Shown here: piece by piece, positions 24,131-33,265 of the stretch | Position numbering within the stretch: the first letter of the stretch is position 1 | How the letters are laid out: each line of letters opens with the position of its first letter | DNA from: Xestospongia bergquistia | Lineage: Eukaryota > Porifera > Demospongiae > Haplosclerida > Petrosiidae | Direction: 5' to 3' | Length of the DNA stretch: 64,000 nucleotides | Assembly: GCA_963965975.1 (NCBI GenBank) | Contig: OZ014422.1 | Location: forward strand, 4,053,155 to 4,117,154 | Position numbers and translations under genes: made by a program | The notes under the pieces: generated by a model | Told to the model about the DNA's origin: nothing | Database searches by the model: none | What the model saw: only the letters and a program-made list of their open reading frames with translations

Positions 24131-24769
24131 GATTTATGATCTAGATCTCCATTAACTGATGGCTATTCTAAGTTATATCTGTAATAATAATATAGCAGTC
24201 CTAATAATATAACAATCCTAATAATATAACAGTCCTAAATTGTCTATAGCCATCGACTCTCGACATTGCTGCCAGAAAGAGGAGAGAGTTGACTGTTGGT
24301 CGAGGGCCCCTGGCTTCCCAAGGAAGTCATGAAGGGGGGCACCTTTACTTGAACATATTGTGATGTAATGTACCAGACTAATTGGTGTGATAATGTGTAA
24401 TATGTTTCAATGTAGTTGATCTTTGACCTCATCTGTCAGTTTCACAGGTTACTTTGAGCATTGGATGTTTTAAAAAGAAGAGTTATCTTTTATGGACCTC
24501 AAACAGACTATGCTCACAAACTCGTGATAACAGACTCTTTCTTTCTCTCAGGGACTATATCTCTTTTTTTAGAGTCTCATTGTCTCTCATTCCCTCTCTT
24601 TCTCTGTGTCTCTTTCCTCACTCTAGGAGTCTGTTTATTGTCAACAATGTTTGGCCATCTGTCTAATACAAAACGATGAACTTGAGATAAGATTGAATCT
24701 TTTTCTGTCCAATTCTTTATTTGATTAGCGGTGACAGTTACTTCTGAGAGTTATGAATGAGAATGAGTA

Positions 24770-26250
24770 GTTCCACCGATCCATCTTTACTTGACTCGGA
24801 TGTGGTCTCTGCTTATGGGAGTCTACTGAGAGCATCAACATTTGCAACTTTGGATCCTGGACGATATTCAATCTCATATTCATAAGAACTGAGGAGTAGT
24901 GACCAATGTTGAATTCTCAATGCACCCATCACTGGTATCAGATGGGTTTCACTGAATAAATATTTGAGGGGTTTATGGTCTGAATATATTTGATCTTTCT
25001 TCCGGATAAGTAATAGTTGTAGTGTAGTTTCTGTACAGTGACAATAATTGCTAGGCCTTTTTCTAATTGCAAGTAAGTCTTCTCAGCTTGTGTGAGAGTT
25101 CTAGAGATGAATGCAATTGCTTTCTCTGATCCATCGTCCATCTTATGAGCTAAAACTGCTCCTAAACAATACTGTGAAGTGTCACAAGAAAGTATGATCT
25201 TCTGACAATCGTAGTGCACAAGGAGTGTCAATGATTTTTTAGCAACTGCTTAGTATTATGAAATGCATCTTCATGCTACTTCTTCCAAGACCAGTTTACA
25301 TCTTTCCTAAGTAACTGATACAGTGGGGACAAAAGGGTATATAAGTGATGCAAGAATTTAGAGTAATAATTGAGCAAACCTAAAAACGAGTTTAATTCTG
25401 TCACATTTCGAGTATGTGGGGTTTGTTTAATTGGTCTGACTTTCTCCTCTGATGGATGCAAACCATCTTGATCAATAACATGACCCAGATATTCAACTGA
25501 TGGTGCAGCGAATGTACATTTGTGTCTCTTCAATGTTACTCCAGCCTCTTCTAAACAAAAGTGTACTCTTATCAGGTTGTGAAGGTGCTCCTGTTGACTT
25601 TTTCTGGTCACTAAAATGTCATTAATATATGCAGCAACCCCTGGTAACCCTTGCAACAAACTCTCAATTGTTCTTTAAAAAATGGCGTGGGCAGAAGAGA
25701 TACTGAAAGGAAGTCATTCAAACTGAAATAAACCCTTCTATGTGTTAATGATAGTAAATGTTTTGGAATCCTCTTCCAGTACAATTTGTTGATAAGCATG
25801 AGAAAGGTCTAGTTTAGAGAATAGCTTTCCTCCAGAAAGGGCTGTGAATAGATCTTCCACTAGAGGAATAGGATACTCTTCTAGTTTGGACACTGTGTTG
25901 ACTGTCACCTTGTAATCTCCTCCACAAATATGTATACTCCCATCTGACTTGACAACTGGTATGATTGGGATAGCCCAATCAGAAAATTAAACTGGTGAGA
26001 TAATTCCAGCTTGGAGTACACGTTGAAAGAAGGCTTCGGACAACATATTTCTTTTGGAAAAAGGAGCCTGACTATGGAAGAGGAGAGTCATTCCTTCAAG
26101 TCCTTGCAGAATCCTCTGAAAATACGCAAACGAAAGGAAGGTACTTCCACAACTCATCCACTTCTTCAAAGTCAGAGGAGGTCACATTGTCGGATGAGAA
26201 ATCACTACAAGAAAGGTCGTCTGCTGCCATATCTACAAGAGACATTCTAG
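24770..26250 (-). mobile_element. Ty3/Gypsy pol remnant
   Basis: Reading down the minus strand: RT fingers and palm (DWAIPIIPVV, ICGGDYKVTVN, KLDLSHAYQQI at about 25790-25990), the catalytic region where YxDD is altered to YINDILVT (about 25615), thumb (FLGLLNYYSKF) and RNase H (SCDTSQYCLGAVLAHK, FISRTLTQAEKTY). Several stops and frameshifts break it. No LTR, gag, protease or integrase was found on either side, so it is a truncated copy. It borders the viral-like block at about 26250. Confidence 0.9.
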
Positions 26251-26258
26251 TAAGTTGA

Positions 26259-26753
26259 TTTTACCAAAAACTGAGAAATTTAGATATATTAGATTGTTTA
26301 GCCATTATCAATAATGAGATTAAAGATGCCAATCATTGTATAACAAGAAGATTTGAAAGAAATAGATCAGAAGAGCAACTTAATCAATGGGAACAATTCC
26401 TTAATAATCCCATACGACCTAATGTTAAAAGATTTATGGTTAACCGTTGTGCATACTGTAGGATGACAATATGTAGTATTGCTCTTCAGACTGTCTGCAT
26501 GTTGAGTAATTGTAGATTGAAGTATAGTAATTTTAGTGACCATGACATTGCTATGAGAGATCGAAAGTTTCAGAGGTGCATTAACTGTCTTGAATTTGTA
26601 CCCTTTGATCGTTCAAAACCATGCCCACAATGTGTTAAGTCAAAACAAGCTTTAAGAGAGTTTGATATAGACTATTATGTAGAGGAAGAGGAGGAAGTAC
26701 AAGATGAAGAAACGACCTGTATGGACATCTCGTTCTTGCCTGAATTGTCATAA
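26259..26753 (+). CDS. Cysteine-rich putative zinc-binding protein, unknown
   Basis: The frame is open from 26259; the first ATG is at 26436, so it may be a spliced exon or use an upstream start. After a helical part (FERNRSEEQLNQWEQFL) come Cys pairs CAYC, CINC and CPQC, with CRL and CML cysteines between, consistent with two zinc-ribbon or RING-like knuckles. The end is very acidic (YYVEEEEEVQDEE). It is the first plus-strand ORF of the viral-like block. A second, overlapping frame near 26704-26784 (start MKKRPVWTSRSCLNCHKHF) also carries a CxxC and could be a small separate product. No family was recognised. Confidence 0.45.
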   Translation, partial: FYQKLRNLDILDCLAIINNEIKDANHCITRRFERNRSEEQLNQWEQFLNNPIRPNVKRFMVNRCAYCRMTICSIALQTVCMLSNCRLKYSNFSDHDIAMRDRKFQRCINCLEFVPFDRSKPCPQCVKSKQALREFDIDYYVEEEEEVQDEETTCMDISFLPELS

Positions 26754-26861
26754 ACATTTTGTTACTTACATTACTGACTTTTGATTACAACGTGATTCTA
26801 ATCATTTCCTTTATTAATTTTGTTTTTTTTGTATTCAAATATTATCTTTTCTTTAAATCTA

Positions 26862-27388
26862 ATGACTAAAGACCTTCAAACGCACAAATTGACTTTTGCG
26901 CAATGGAAAGTAAACATGGAGAACATGATTTTCGGTCTCCAAGCTGCTAAAAAAGTAATGCATGTAGGGCCTGCTCGGGAGACAACCGTATCCAAGGGGA
27001 ATGTTTGTGTGAAAATTGGCTTAGTCACAGTATGCTTCTTGGAAGTGTACAAAATGGCAAAGGACAACAAGGAAGGACTGAAAACATGACAGATGCTGTT
27101 GTGACGATGGACGAAAGGAGAGATCACCTACAGGAAGGAATAGAGCTACTGCAGAAAGAGTTTGAAGAAGTCCAAGACAATTCTCGAAGCCAGGGGATGA
27201 AGTTTCAAATCGATAACAAGAGGATAGAATTGTTGGACGAACAACATTTGGAAGTGAGGAAAGACCTGGAGAAGTACACTATGATGGCGAAAGAGCAACA
27301 GAAGTGCATGATGGAGACTCTTATGAAGTACAAGGAAGAGTGGACACACCGTCCGAAAGTGTCTGTCACTCTGAAAGATGAACTCTGA
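26862..27388 (+). CDS. Coiled-coil protein segment, two overlapping frames
   Basis: One frame starts MTKDLQTHKLTFAQWKVNME and closes at 27089. A second, open through 27005-27388, has a Cys cluster (ACRACSGDNRIQGECLC) and then a charged heptad-rich helix (RRDHLQEGIELLQKEFEEV, RIELLDEQHLEVRKDLEKY). The overlap suggests alternative splicing, a frameshift break or overlapping genes. Composition is GC-richer than the flanks. No homology was recognised beyond coiled coil. Confidence 0.4.
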
Positions 27389-27551
27389 AAGCATCAACCA
27401 AAGTCATAAGGGAATGCAAAAGTCTCTGCAAGTGGGAGGACAATATCTCGGAGGAATACAAGATGCAATTGGACTCCTATTTTGAAGTCTCAACCAAATA
27501 GGAGGAATAGTGGGGACGGTCAATCAAGCAACTCGGGATCTGATTCCTCAG

Positions 27552-27650
27552 GTAAGCATGTCTCTCACAATATAGCAATTAGGTTATTATTGCATGTCTT
27601 ATTACATTCAGTAATGATCTTTTGTTACATTGTGGTTGATGTGGTTACAG
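27552..27650 (+). other. Putative spliceosomal intron
   Basis: The sequence GATTCCTCAG/GTAAGCATG opens and GTGGTTACAG/GTGAATCATC closes a 99-bp AT-rich stretch between two coding-like, GC-richer segments of the viral-like block. If real, the block is transcribed and spliced in the nucleus. Confidence 0.55.
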
Positions 27651-28172
27651 GTGAATCATCATTTGAATGAGGAACTGAGTACAGAGAAACAGAAACTAAA
27701 CTTTATGCAAGAGAATCTATTAGGGAGAAAGGCTGATATAGAGAAGTCAAGAGCACGAGTCCAGGACTTAGAGCGAAGACTATGTGAGAATCGTTTTACA
27801 TACTTTTTTCTGTTCCAAAGGTATGAGCTCTGTAAAACAGAACGGGGCAGAACTAGGTCGTGTCCTGGATACATTGAGACAACACAAAATGTTTACGGAT
27901 GGAGAAACCCCTCCCTCAGATGGGAACTCGATTCCTTTTATACCTTCGCAAGAATCATTGGACATCCGGTTATCAGAACTGGAGGTCACAGTCTCTGTCC
28001 TCAAAGAAAATCAAGACACTCTTTTGATGACAAGCTCCTCCTTTGAAGAAAAGATGACGCAGTTACAAATTTCTCTCGATGTGACGAAAGGCAATTCCAA
28101 TATGAACGGGACTGCATTGGGTCAGATAAACATGGAGTTGATCGAAATGATGAAGCTAGCAACGTCAATATA
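27651..28172 (+). CDS. Coiled-coil protein segment
   Basis: After the putative acceptor at 27650 the frame encodes NEELSTEKQKLNFMQENLL and KSRARVQDLERRL. It then passes a TTCCAAAG acceptor-like site into a frame reading NGAELGRVLDTLRQHKMF, a short Pro/Ser linker, and another helix (LDIRLSELEVTVSVLKEN). It ends at TAG 28171-28173. Several exons or broken pieces of one long coiled-coil protein are likely. Confidence 0.4.
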
Positions 28173-28209
28173 GGAAAAGTGCAGCACCATCTCAACGACG
28201 CTCAATGAT

Positions 28210-28731
28210 GTGAAATCCATCCAGGGTATGATACAGAAGGAGATAGGTACTCTGTTCTCGGAGGCCAACATAGACAAGAGCCTGAATGCTCGCATTTTGT
28301 ACTTAGTGGAACAGTTGTCGGCTCTGCAAGACAAGATGATGCTGGAACAGTTGACTGTTTTGGAAAGGAAGCAAATAGAGATTCAAGAGAGGTTGATGAA
28401 ACTGGAAAACGAGAAAGGACAAATGGCCTGGGATGCGATGTCTATGACAAACCAAGTGGGTACTATACAGACGAACCTAGATGTTGTTGCTTCACAATCC
28501 CATAGCTTGACAGAGCAAGTGGACAGGCTGACAAGAGAGGAGAAACAAATGAAAGTCCAGGGGATGAAAGACACAAAAGCGGTCCAAGAGAAAATGTGCA
28601 CAATGGACAAGAGGATGGACACGTTGGTAACGAACACCCAGTCGAGGTTGATCAAGATAGAGGAGACGTTGTTGATGGAGAAACTGGAAATAAGAGAGTT
28701 GAAAGTGAGAGTAACAACTCTGGAGAACTAA
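28210..28731 (+). CDS. Coiled-coil protein, 173 codons
   Basis: Intact ATG-to-TAA frame, almost entirely helical with heptad-spaced Leu, Ile and Met, for example LNARILYLVEQLSALQDKMM, LERKQIEIQERLMKLENEK and LRVTTLEN at the end. No globular domain or signal peptide. The preceding frame ends at 28173 with a similar coiled coil, so a single stop may separate two halves of one protein. Fibrous viral proteins and tape-measure-like proteins have such composition, but no specific family is recognised. Confidence 0.5.
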   Translation: MKSIQGMIQKEIGTLFSEANIDKSLNARILYLVEQLSALQDKMMLEQLTVLERKQIEIQERLMKLENEKGQMAWDAMSMTNQVGTIQTNLDVVASQSHSLTEQVDRLTREEKQMKVQGMKDTKAVQEKMCTMDKRMDTLVTNTQSRLIKIEETLLMEKLEIRELKVRVTTLEN

Positions 28732-28862
28732 ATGAAGTTGCAAGGAATAGATCTGGACAAAGAGAGGAGGAGAAACGAAGACTCTTGAAGACTTTGAACA
28801 GGTTAAGAGAGCAGCTCAAAGAGGACAGGGAGGATTTGTTAGCTTATGTGAAGACGTCCTAA
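28596..28862 (+). CDS. Charged ORF overlapping the coiled-coil ORF
   Basis: An 88-codon frame overlaps the previous ORF by 136 bases in another frame and continues past it, ending with a basic helix (QREEEKRRLLKTLNRLREQL) and AYVKTS. The part beyond 28731 looks like the natural continuation of the coiled coil, so the upstream overlap may be only a shadow and a frameshift or splice may join them. Confidence 0.35.
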   Translation: MHNGQEDGHVGNEHPVEVDQDRGDVVDGETGNKRVESESNNSGELNEVARNRSGQREEEKRRLLKTLNRLREQLKEDREDLLAYVKTS

Positions 28863-28881
28863 GCCCCGACATAGCCGTAGA

Positions 28882-29151
28882 ATGTGGAAAAATAAAGAAG
28901 AGCTACAAATGGCAGGTAGACAGGATGAGGATATGATACAGAAGGATTTCATTTTTTCAGTTCAAAGGGACATAGAGAGCCTCCACTCCAAAGTAGATCA
29001 AAACGTAGAAAAAACGAACGAGGACAAAAATGATCTGGTGAAACTATATTTCTGGATTCAGGATCTGTACAAGAAGCTAAATTTCATAGTCCCAGTCCCA
29101 ACACATCCCCTGAACCAGGATAGGGAGACAATATTGGTCACAGCAACCTAG
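28882..29151 (+). CDS. Coiled-coil ORF, 89 codons
   Basis: Encodes QRDIESLHSKVDQNVEKTNE and LVKLYFWIQDLYKKLNF, then a Pro-rich end, stopping at 29151. It continues the series of helical, charged segments. It may be one exon of the same long coiled-coil product. Confidence 0.35.
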   Translation: MWKNKEELQMAGRQDEDMIQKDFIFSVQRDIESLHSKVDQNVEKTNEDKNDLVKLYFWIQDLYKKLNFIVPVPTHPLNQDRETILVTAT

Positions 29152-29349
29152 ATTTAAGATATGATGGGAGGAGCAACAGATTCAGAAGCACCGATGACGA
29201 CACAGAACACTCAGTTAGCCCCAGTCCAAGACGAAGAAGACGGAGAGGAGGACGTGGAGGTAGTGGATTTGGTGAAAGTCTTGAAAAAGCCATCAGAGTC
29301 ATCAACAAAAGACTCAGTATGTCACAGAGGAGCAAAAAGATGACTTTTT
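29124..29349 (+). CDS. Arginine-rich ORF in an overlapping frame
   Basis: The frame runs from after a TAG at about 29121 to TGA at 29347-29349. It encodes TDDDTEHSVSPSPRRRRRRG followed by RGGSGFGESL and a basic helix (INKRLSMSQRSKK). SPSPRRRRRR with RGG is typical of nucleic-acid-binding tails and nuclear localisation signals. A second frame over the same bases (29161-29343) gives an acidic 60-codon ORF; the two are mirror products of purine-rich codons. Which one is used is not known. Confidence 0.35.
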
Positions 29350-29351
29350 GA

Positions 29352-29577
29352 CTCACCTGAAAACATTCCACAAAGCTCCCCAGCACCCTCTATTAGAAAT
29401 GACCCGGTCAATCTTCCTTCCTCTGCTCCCTCCAACCTAACCCCAAGGCAAAGAGAACCGGTTCAAACGCCTCAAATCGAGGATACACATTTGGAGGGAC
29501 AACCGACCTCTCATAACTAACGAAACGCACAGAGCACTAAATACAGAACAACGCTACAACGCACTACTCAGACCTAT
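29352..29577 (+). other. Pro/Ser-rich frame overlapped by a basic frame
   Basis: One frame (29352-29519) reads PENIPQSSPAPSIRNDP and PSSAPSNLTPRQREP, a disordered linker. Another (about 29437-29577) reads ENRFKRLKSRIHIWRDNRP and ends at RPI-stop. The second may be the upstream part of the helicase gene or the end of the preceding one; breaks prevent a firm model. Confidence 0.3.
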
Positions 29578-29600
29578 ATAATACAGCCTAAAAGAACTTT

Positions 29601-30763
29601 CATGATAGTCCTGAAGGCCAAGGACGATTTACCTTATCACAAACTGTACAACAAACTCAGAGACTTTGTTCTTCAACGCATGTACATGGACCAGTTTCTA
29701 TTGGTCAACTGTAAGCATTCCGGTAAGAACTCATGCATGAAAACACACACCATCACATAATAGGTGTGGCTCCCCCTCAGGAAGCTGACATTTACATTAA
29801 ATGTTTGAAGGACTTCCGTGAGGAGTTACACACTCGTTTCGGTGACAGAAATCTGGCCAACAACGGAAAAGGAGGATGTGGAAACTTTTGTCAATACGTT
29901 TCTCCAGACGGCACATCGAAACAAATAGGACCGTTATAGATCCTGACAGCGGTATACTGCTATACATCCGTGCCGGTTATGACTCTAGACAACACCATTG
30001 CAAGTGGTACGCAACAATATATCCCAAAGAAAAGAACCAACTCAAAGCCGTTTGGGACTGCCCACCTGGCAAAGATACATTCATGTCGGAACACAAGAAG
30101 AAAAATCCTTCCTGCTTCGAGGTAAGTTGTGTAACTAAAAATGTGGATGGGGTCATAGTAGATAAATTCGCTATGTTCCAATCTGATCTTGTCAGATTGA
30201 CTAATTTTAACTTTTCTGCTTTCCAATACAGCAGACTCATACACTTCAAAGAACTAGATCTTCACACACTTTCTTCTAACTTTCAAAGCACTCTAAAGAA
30301 ACTTTTCGAAGGGGACGAAGAACTCGTAGATGTTAAGTATTCCAGACCGGTTAAAATTTCGTCAGTGCCCATAATAATAACATCTAACTACAACTCCGAA
30401 GTCCTCTTGAGAAACTTTGTGACAACGACAAAGCATCGTACAAAGCTTTCCTCAATAGAATATACATTTACAAGTCAGTCCAATTACTATTATTCTTTTT
30501 TTAGTATCATTATTAGGTTTGAAGTCACTTTCTCAAATCTCAACTTCTTCAAATCCATTTAAAAGTTATGATCGACTTCACAGAAAACTCTAGTAACTGT
30601 AACACTTATGTACCTGTAGATAAAGTGAGGGACACATCCCAGTACATAGACGAGAACGGAGGTCAGATGGCTTACAGGCCTGAAGACTATGTCAAACTCC
30701 TTAGATTAGACGTCCCTATCAACTTGTTTGACTTCAAAGGAGATATCGACATATTTAACATAT
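29601..30763 (+). pseudogene. SF3 helicase (parvovirus NS1/bidnavirus-like), broken
   Basis: In the 29876-30562 frame I see a hydrophobic strand with acidic end (RLIHFKELDL, about 30235-30262) as Walker B, then LKKLFEGDEELVDVKY (B' region) and PIIITSNYN (about 30369-30395), which is SF3 motif C with its sensor Asn. A candidate P-loop region (CPPGKDTF, about 30061) is degenerate. The frame changes just after motif C, and the following ASYKAFLNRIYIY-type segment is in another frame. A second frame change lies near 29900-29940. The C-terminal frame 30568-30765 is open to TAG. An intron at about 29712-29759 is possible. SF3 helicases unwind origins in small DNA viruses. The HUH nuclease usual upstream was not recognised. 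Breaks are reported and not repaired here. Confidence 0.65.
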
Positions 30764-30914
30764 AGGAACTTGACTCTAAGTTAGTCATTACTTTTATATG
30801 CTGTTTTAAGTATATGCTTATTAATAATTTTTGTCATATTTCAATTTTTTCATAATAATAAAAAGTTATTAAAAATTATTTGTACAACAAAGGTATTTGT
30901 GATTCTGCCTTAAC

Positions 30915-31637
30915 TTATAAGTCAGGATGTCTAACAGTTTGCATCTTCTGCAGTATGGCCTCACTCAATGCTACTGGATCTTTAGCAATTTCTGCATCTT
31001 CCATGGCAAGTTGTTCAAAAAGCAATTGTTTCTTCTGCCTACTAGATTTTATGTAGTTCTTTTCTTCCACTTTCTTAGGATACCAAGCCAACTTGTGGCT
31101 AAAAGTACCTTGCCCTTGAGAAGCCTTGTTGCTGTAAGTGATGGAAAGTTTGTTTCTTATCACGTTAGCTCTTTTCTTATAATAGGATATCTGTGCCAAA
31201 TCATTGTCCTTGGAGATGTTCAAATTCAACACATCCCTCTTTTCGAAAGTCTCCAGAGTCTGCTTCATAGTTTTAAGGTAAGAGTGACCCAACCTCCTAT
31301 ACTCTCTGAACTTCTTTGGATTCCCTTCCAATTTGGACAACAACCTATAACTTTCTCCAATCGTGGTAAGTACATCTACTAACCTAACCATCACAGGCGT
31401 TAACCTCTGCACTCCAACGTATATGCCACCAACTACTAAAAGTCCGCTCACTAAAGGTACCAAGTCTTCTTCTTTGACTCCTGGAACTCCCATCTCATGC
31501 AAAGCTTCCATTTCTGTTTCAACTTGAGTGACTTTCTTTGCCAACTCTTCTTCACCTTCGCTTGTGTATCCTTCCAATACTTCGTCAAGTTCAGCCAAAA
31601 AACTAGCAGTAAGGTCTTTGGGATCTGCAGCAAACAT
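30915..31637 (-). CDS. Intact 240-residue ORF of the viral-like block, unknown
   Basis: The longest intact ORF here, convergent with the helicase. It has an acidic helical N-terminus (SFLAELDEVLEGYTSEGEEE), a hydrophobic helix at about residues 58-78 (LVPLVSGLLVVGGIYVGVQ), then a long basic, helical C-terminal half with Tyr/Lys-rich patches. No signal peptide. The start ATG is preceded by an A at -3 and lies about 5 bp from the border with BAIAP3-like pseudogene sequence. A structural or membrane-interacting viral protein is possible, but no family was recognised. Its intact frame contrasts with the broken helicase. Confidence 0.55.
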   Translation of the reverse strand: MFAADPKDLTASFLAELDEVLEGYTSEGEEELAKKVTQVETEMEALHEMGVPGVKEEDLVPLVSGLLVVGGIYVGVQRLTPVMVRLVDVLTTIGESYRLLSKLEGNPKKFREYRRLGHSYLKTMKQTLETFEKRDVLNLNISKDNDLAQISYYKKRANVIRNKLSITYSNKASQGQGTFSHKLAWYPKKVEEKNYIKSSRQKKQLLFEQLAMEDAEIAKDPVALSEAILQKMQTVRHPDL

Positions 31638-31641
31638 CTTG

Positions 31642-33265
31642 ATGATATGCCTTCAGACAAAGTTAGTCAAGTCAGGAAATGTCATTATAATAATTATCAA
31701 TACTGTGTGTTAGGTATTGGAACCACTGTTGCACTATATTGCTTCTAATATGAGCAAACTGGGACAAGCTTTATTGACTCCAATCTTCCTAAGGTAGTAA
31801 ATATTTATCATATCTAGACATCGCTGTTACTATTATCATATTAGTATTATGAAGGAAATATGGCTAGATATTATCAGCAAGTTAAAGTGAGAATATGTGA
31901 AGTTGTCACACATATCAGCTGTTAATTGTCACAAGCGTAAACACTTGAGAGTAACTCTAATTACACTAGGTGACTTCTTTGAAGCTGATGGAAATGGATT
32001 ATCACATACTGAACTGGAGACAGAGGACTACACAGTGAGTAACTAAACTTATGACATGTAATGAGTTTCTTTGCAGACCTTGTTGGATGAACTTAGTGTT
32101 TCTGTGTTATCAACAGAAGATGTTATAAAGAAATTTTGTCATGATTTAGTAAAACATCAGGTATTGAAGTATTGTTATACTTGTACATTAATGTTTATAT
32201 ATATTTTAAAGGTTCTTTCAAAGAATGAATACGGTGTCCTTCATATAAGTCATATTTATGACTCTACAAAGAAGGCATTACTAGTTGAAGTATTGTTTGC
32301 TGAGCATATTACTGGTCTAGATTGAAGTGGTGAGTCAACTAGTTTCATATGTCATAGTCATATTGATTTAGGAAAAAGCGACCCTTACGTCAAGCTGTAG
32401 CTACTACCAGAAACAATATTTACTGCTGTTGAACATAAACCCCTTAAAACCACTGTGCAGAAGCAAACATTAGACCCAATCTTCAATGAGACATTTGAAT
32501 TGTAAGCTCCAAATTTTGTCTCTACAAGATATGTAAAGACAATATGTTGTAGTAACTATATATGCGTATATACAGTAATTGTAATATTACTATTTTCAAT
32601 ATTCATTTTTATTTCACCAAACAAAAAATATATTAACTTTCAATAGTCATTATTTAAGCCACTGACGAAGATAGTCAGTCTGACTATTGAAACGTTTGGC
32701 ATTAATACATTTTTTGTTTGGTGAAATAAAAATGAATATTGAAAACGCTAATCTACCCAAACATCCAGGTCTTTTTCTCATTGCAATATTACTATTAGGA
32801 CTGCTGATCAAACAAGATGGTGCTATTCTTCTTCTCACTATGTTTGATCACAATACATTTGGTAGTGATGACTTTTCTGGTATATGTGTCGTATCTTGTA
32901 ATACAACACCTTTGGAAGGAGATGAATGTAAACTAGAGCACTTAAACCTCTTTCGCTATGAGAACACTCTTGCCTTTAATGAACTAGAGATGAGAATTAC
33001 TGAACCGATGCCTCACAAATTTATGAAAAGTGTTAAAATCTTTAAGAGAGAAACCAATGTTGGACATTCTTTTAATTCAGTTCTCATTTTCATTGGTACC
33101 ACTTGCAATAATTGTTTGTATCTGTGTAATTTTTTTTCTAAGATTTTTAAAGTTCTACATGAAGTTAATTTAGAACAAGATACTAGAATTATAACTGTAC
33201 TAAGTCAATTAGTTAGAAAAATTTGCAAGATTGACTGGTCATTGTGGCTATTGTTAGAATACTGA
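31642..33265 (+). pseudogene. Unc13/BAIAP3-like pseudogene, 3' copy with C2B domain
   Basis: Plus-strand segments match the minus gene at 60.6-61.4 kb in exon and intron: 31642-31795, 31850-32036 (with an in-frame TGA at about 31888, LK-stop-EYVKL), 32077-32160, and 32211-32336 (LISHIYDS..LLVEVLFAEH, GLD-TGA-SG with a GTGAGT donor). It continues further than the other copy: 32372-32503 encodes GKSDPYVKL, a TAG, LLPETIF and QTLDPIFNETFEL (C2B calcium-loop region). 32800-33050 encodes LLLTMFDHNTFGSDDFSG, the last C2 strands, and a basic tail. The first 20 residues of the ORF starting at 32687 come from an inserted hairpin element. Confidence 0.8.
32593..32745. mobile_element. Hairpin (fold-back) element inside the C2 intron
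   Basis: Arms 32593-32636 and 32702-32745 are 44 bp and inverted, with one mismatch. The 65-base loop holds CCACTGACGAAGATAGTCAG and GACTATTGAAACGTTTGGC, which pair partly with each other. A 12-base word, AATATTACTATT, flanks it at 32583-32594 and 32784-32795, so the inserted unit may extend to about 32783 with that word as target duplication. It supplies a spurious ATG to the downstream C2-coding frame. Confidence 0.75.

Larger units (their letters stand above)
26259..31640. mobile_element. Endogenous small-DNA-virus-like block, ambisense
   Basis: About 5.4 kb of visibly GC-richer, gene-dense sequence between a Gypsy remnant and a BAIAP3-like pseudogene. Plus strand: a Cys-rich ORF, coiled-coil ORFs, an Arg-rich ORF and an SF3 helicase. 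Minus strand: one intact 240-codon ORF convergent with the helicase, the ends about 150 bp apart. A one-strand replication gene facing an opposite-strand ORF, in about 5.4 kb, is the general plan of ambisense densoviruses. However, coiled-coil fields are not typical of them, no capsid fold was recognised and no terminal inverted repeats were found. A novel transposon with a viral helicase is an alternative. Confidence 0.5.

Noticed and set aside
16531-24131. Many plus-strand ORFs of 60-172 codons encoding Ser/Leu/Phe-rich membrane-like proteins
   Set aside because: They are translations of (CT)n repeats in two or three frames at once, change frame between the duplicated tracts and have no protein-like composition.
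27146-28743. Minus-strand ORFs of 70-90 codons opposite the coiled-coil ORFs
   Set aside because: They mirror heptad-rich, stop-poor plus-strand coding sequence; composition (Leu/Phe/Ser) is as expected for the antisense of charged helices.
26250-31650. Polinton/Maverick element
   Set aside because: No protein-primed DNA polymerase B, retroviral-type integrase, packaging ATPase or long terminal inverted repeats were recognised, and the block is only about 5.4 kb.
32650-32838. Minus-strand ORF of 62 codons opposite the C2 exon
   Set aside because: It is the shadow of the hairpin element and the C2-coding strand and lacks any motif of its own.
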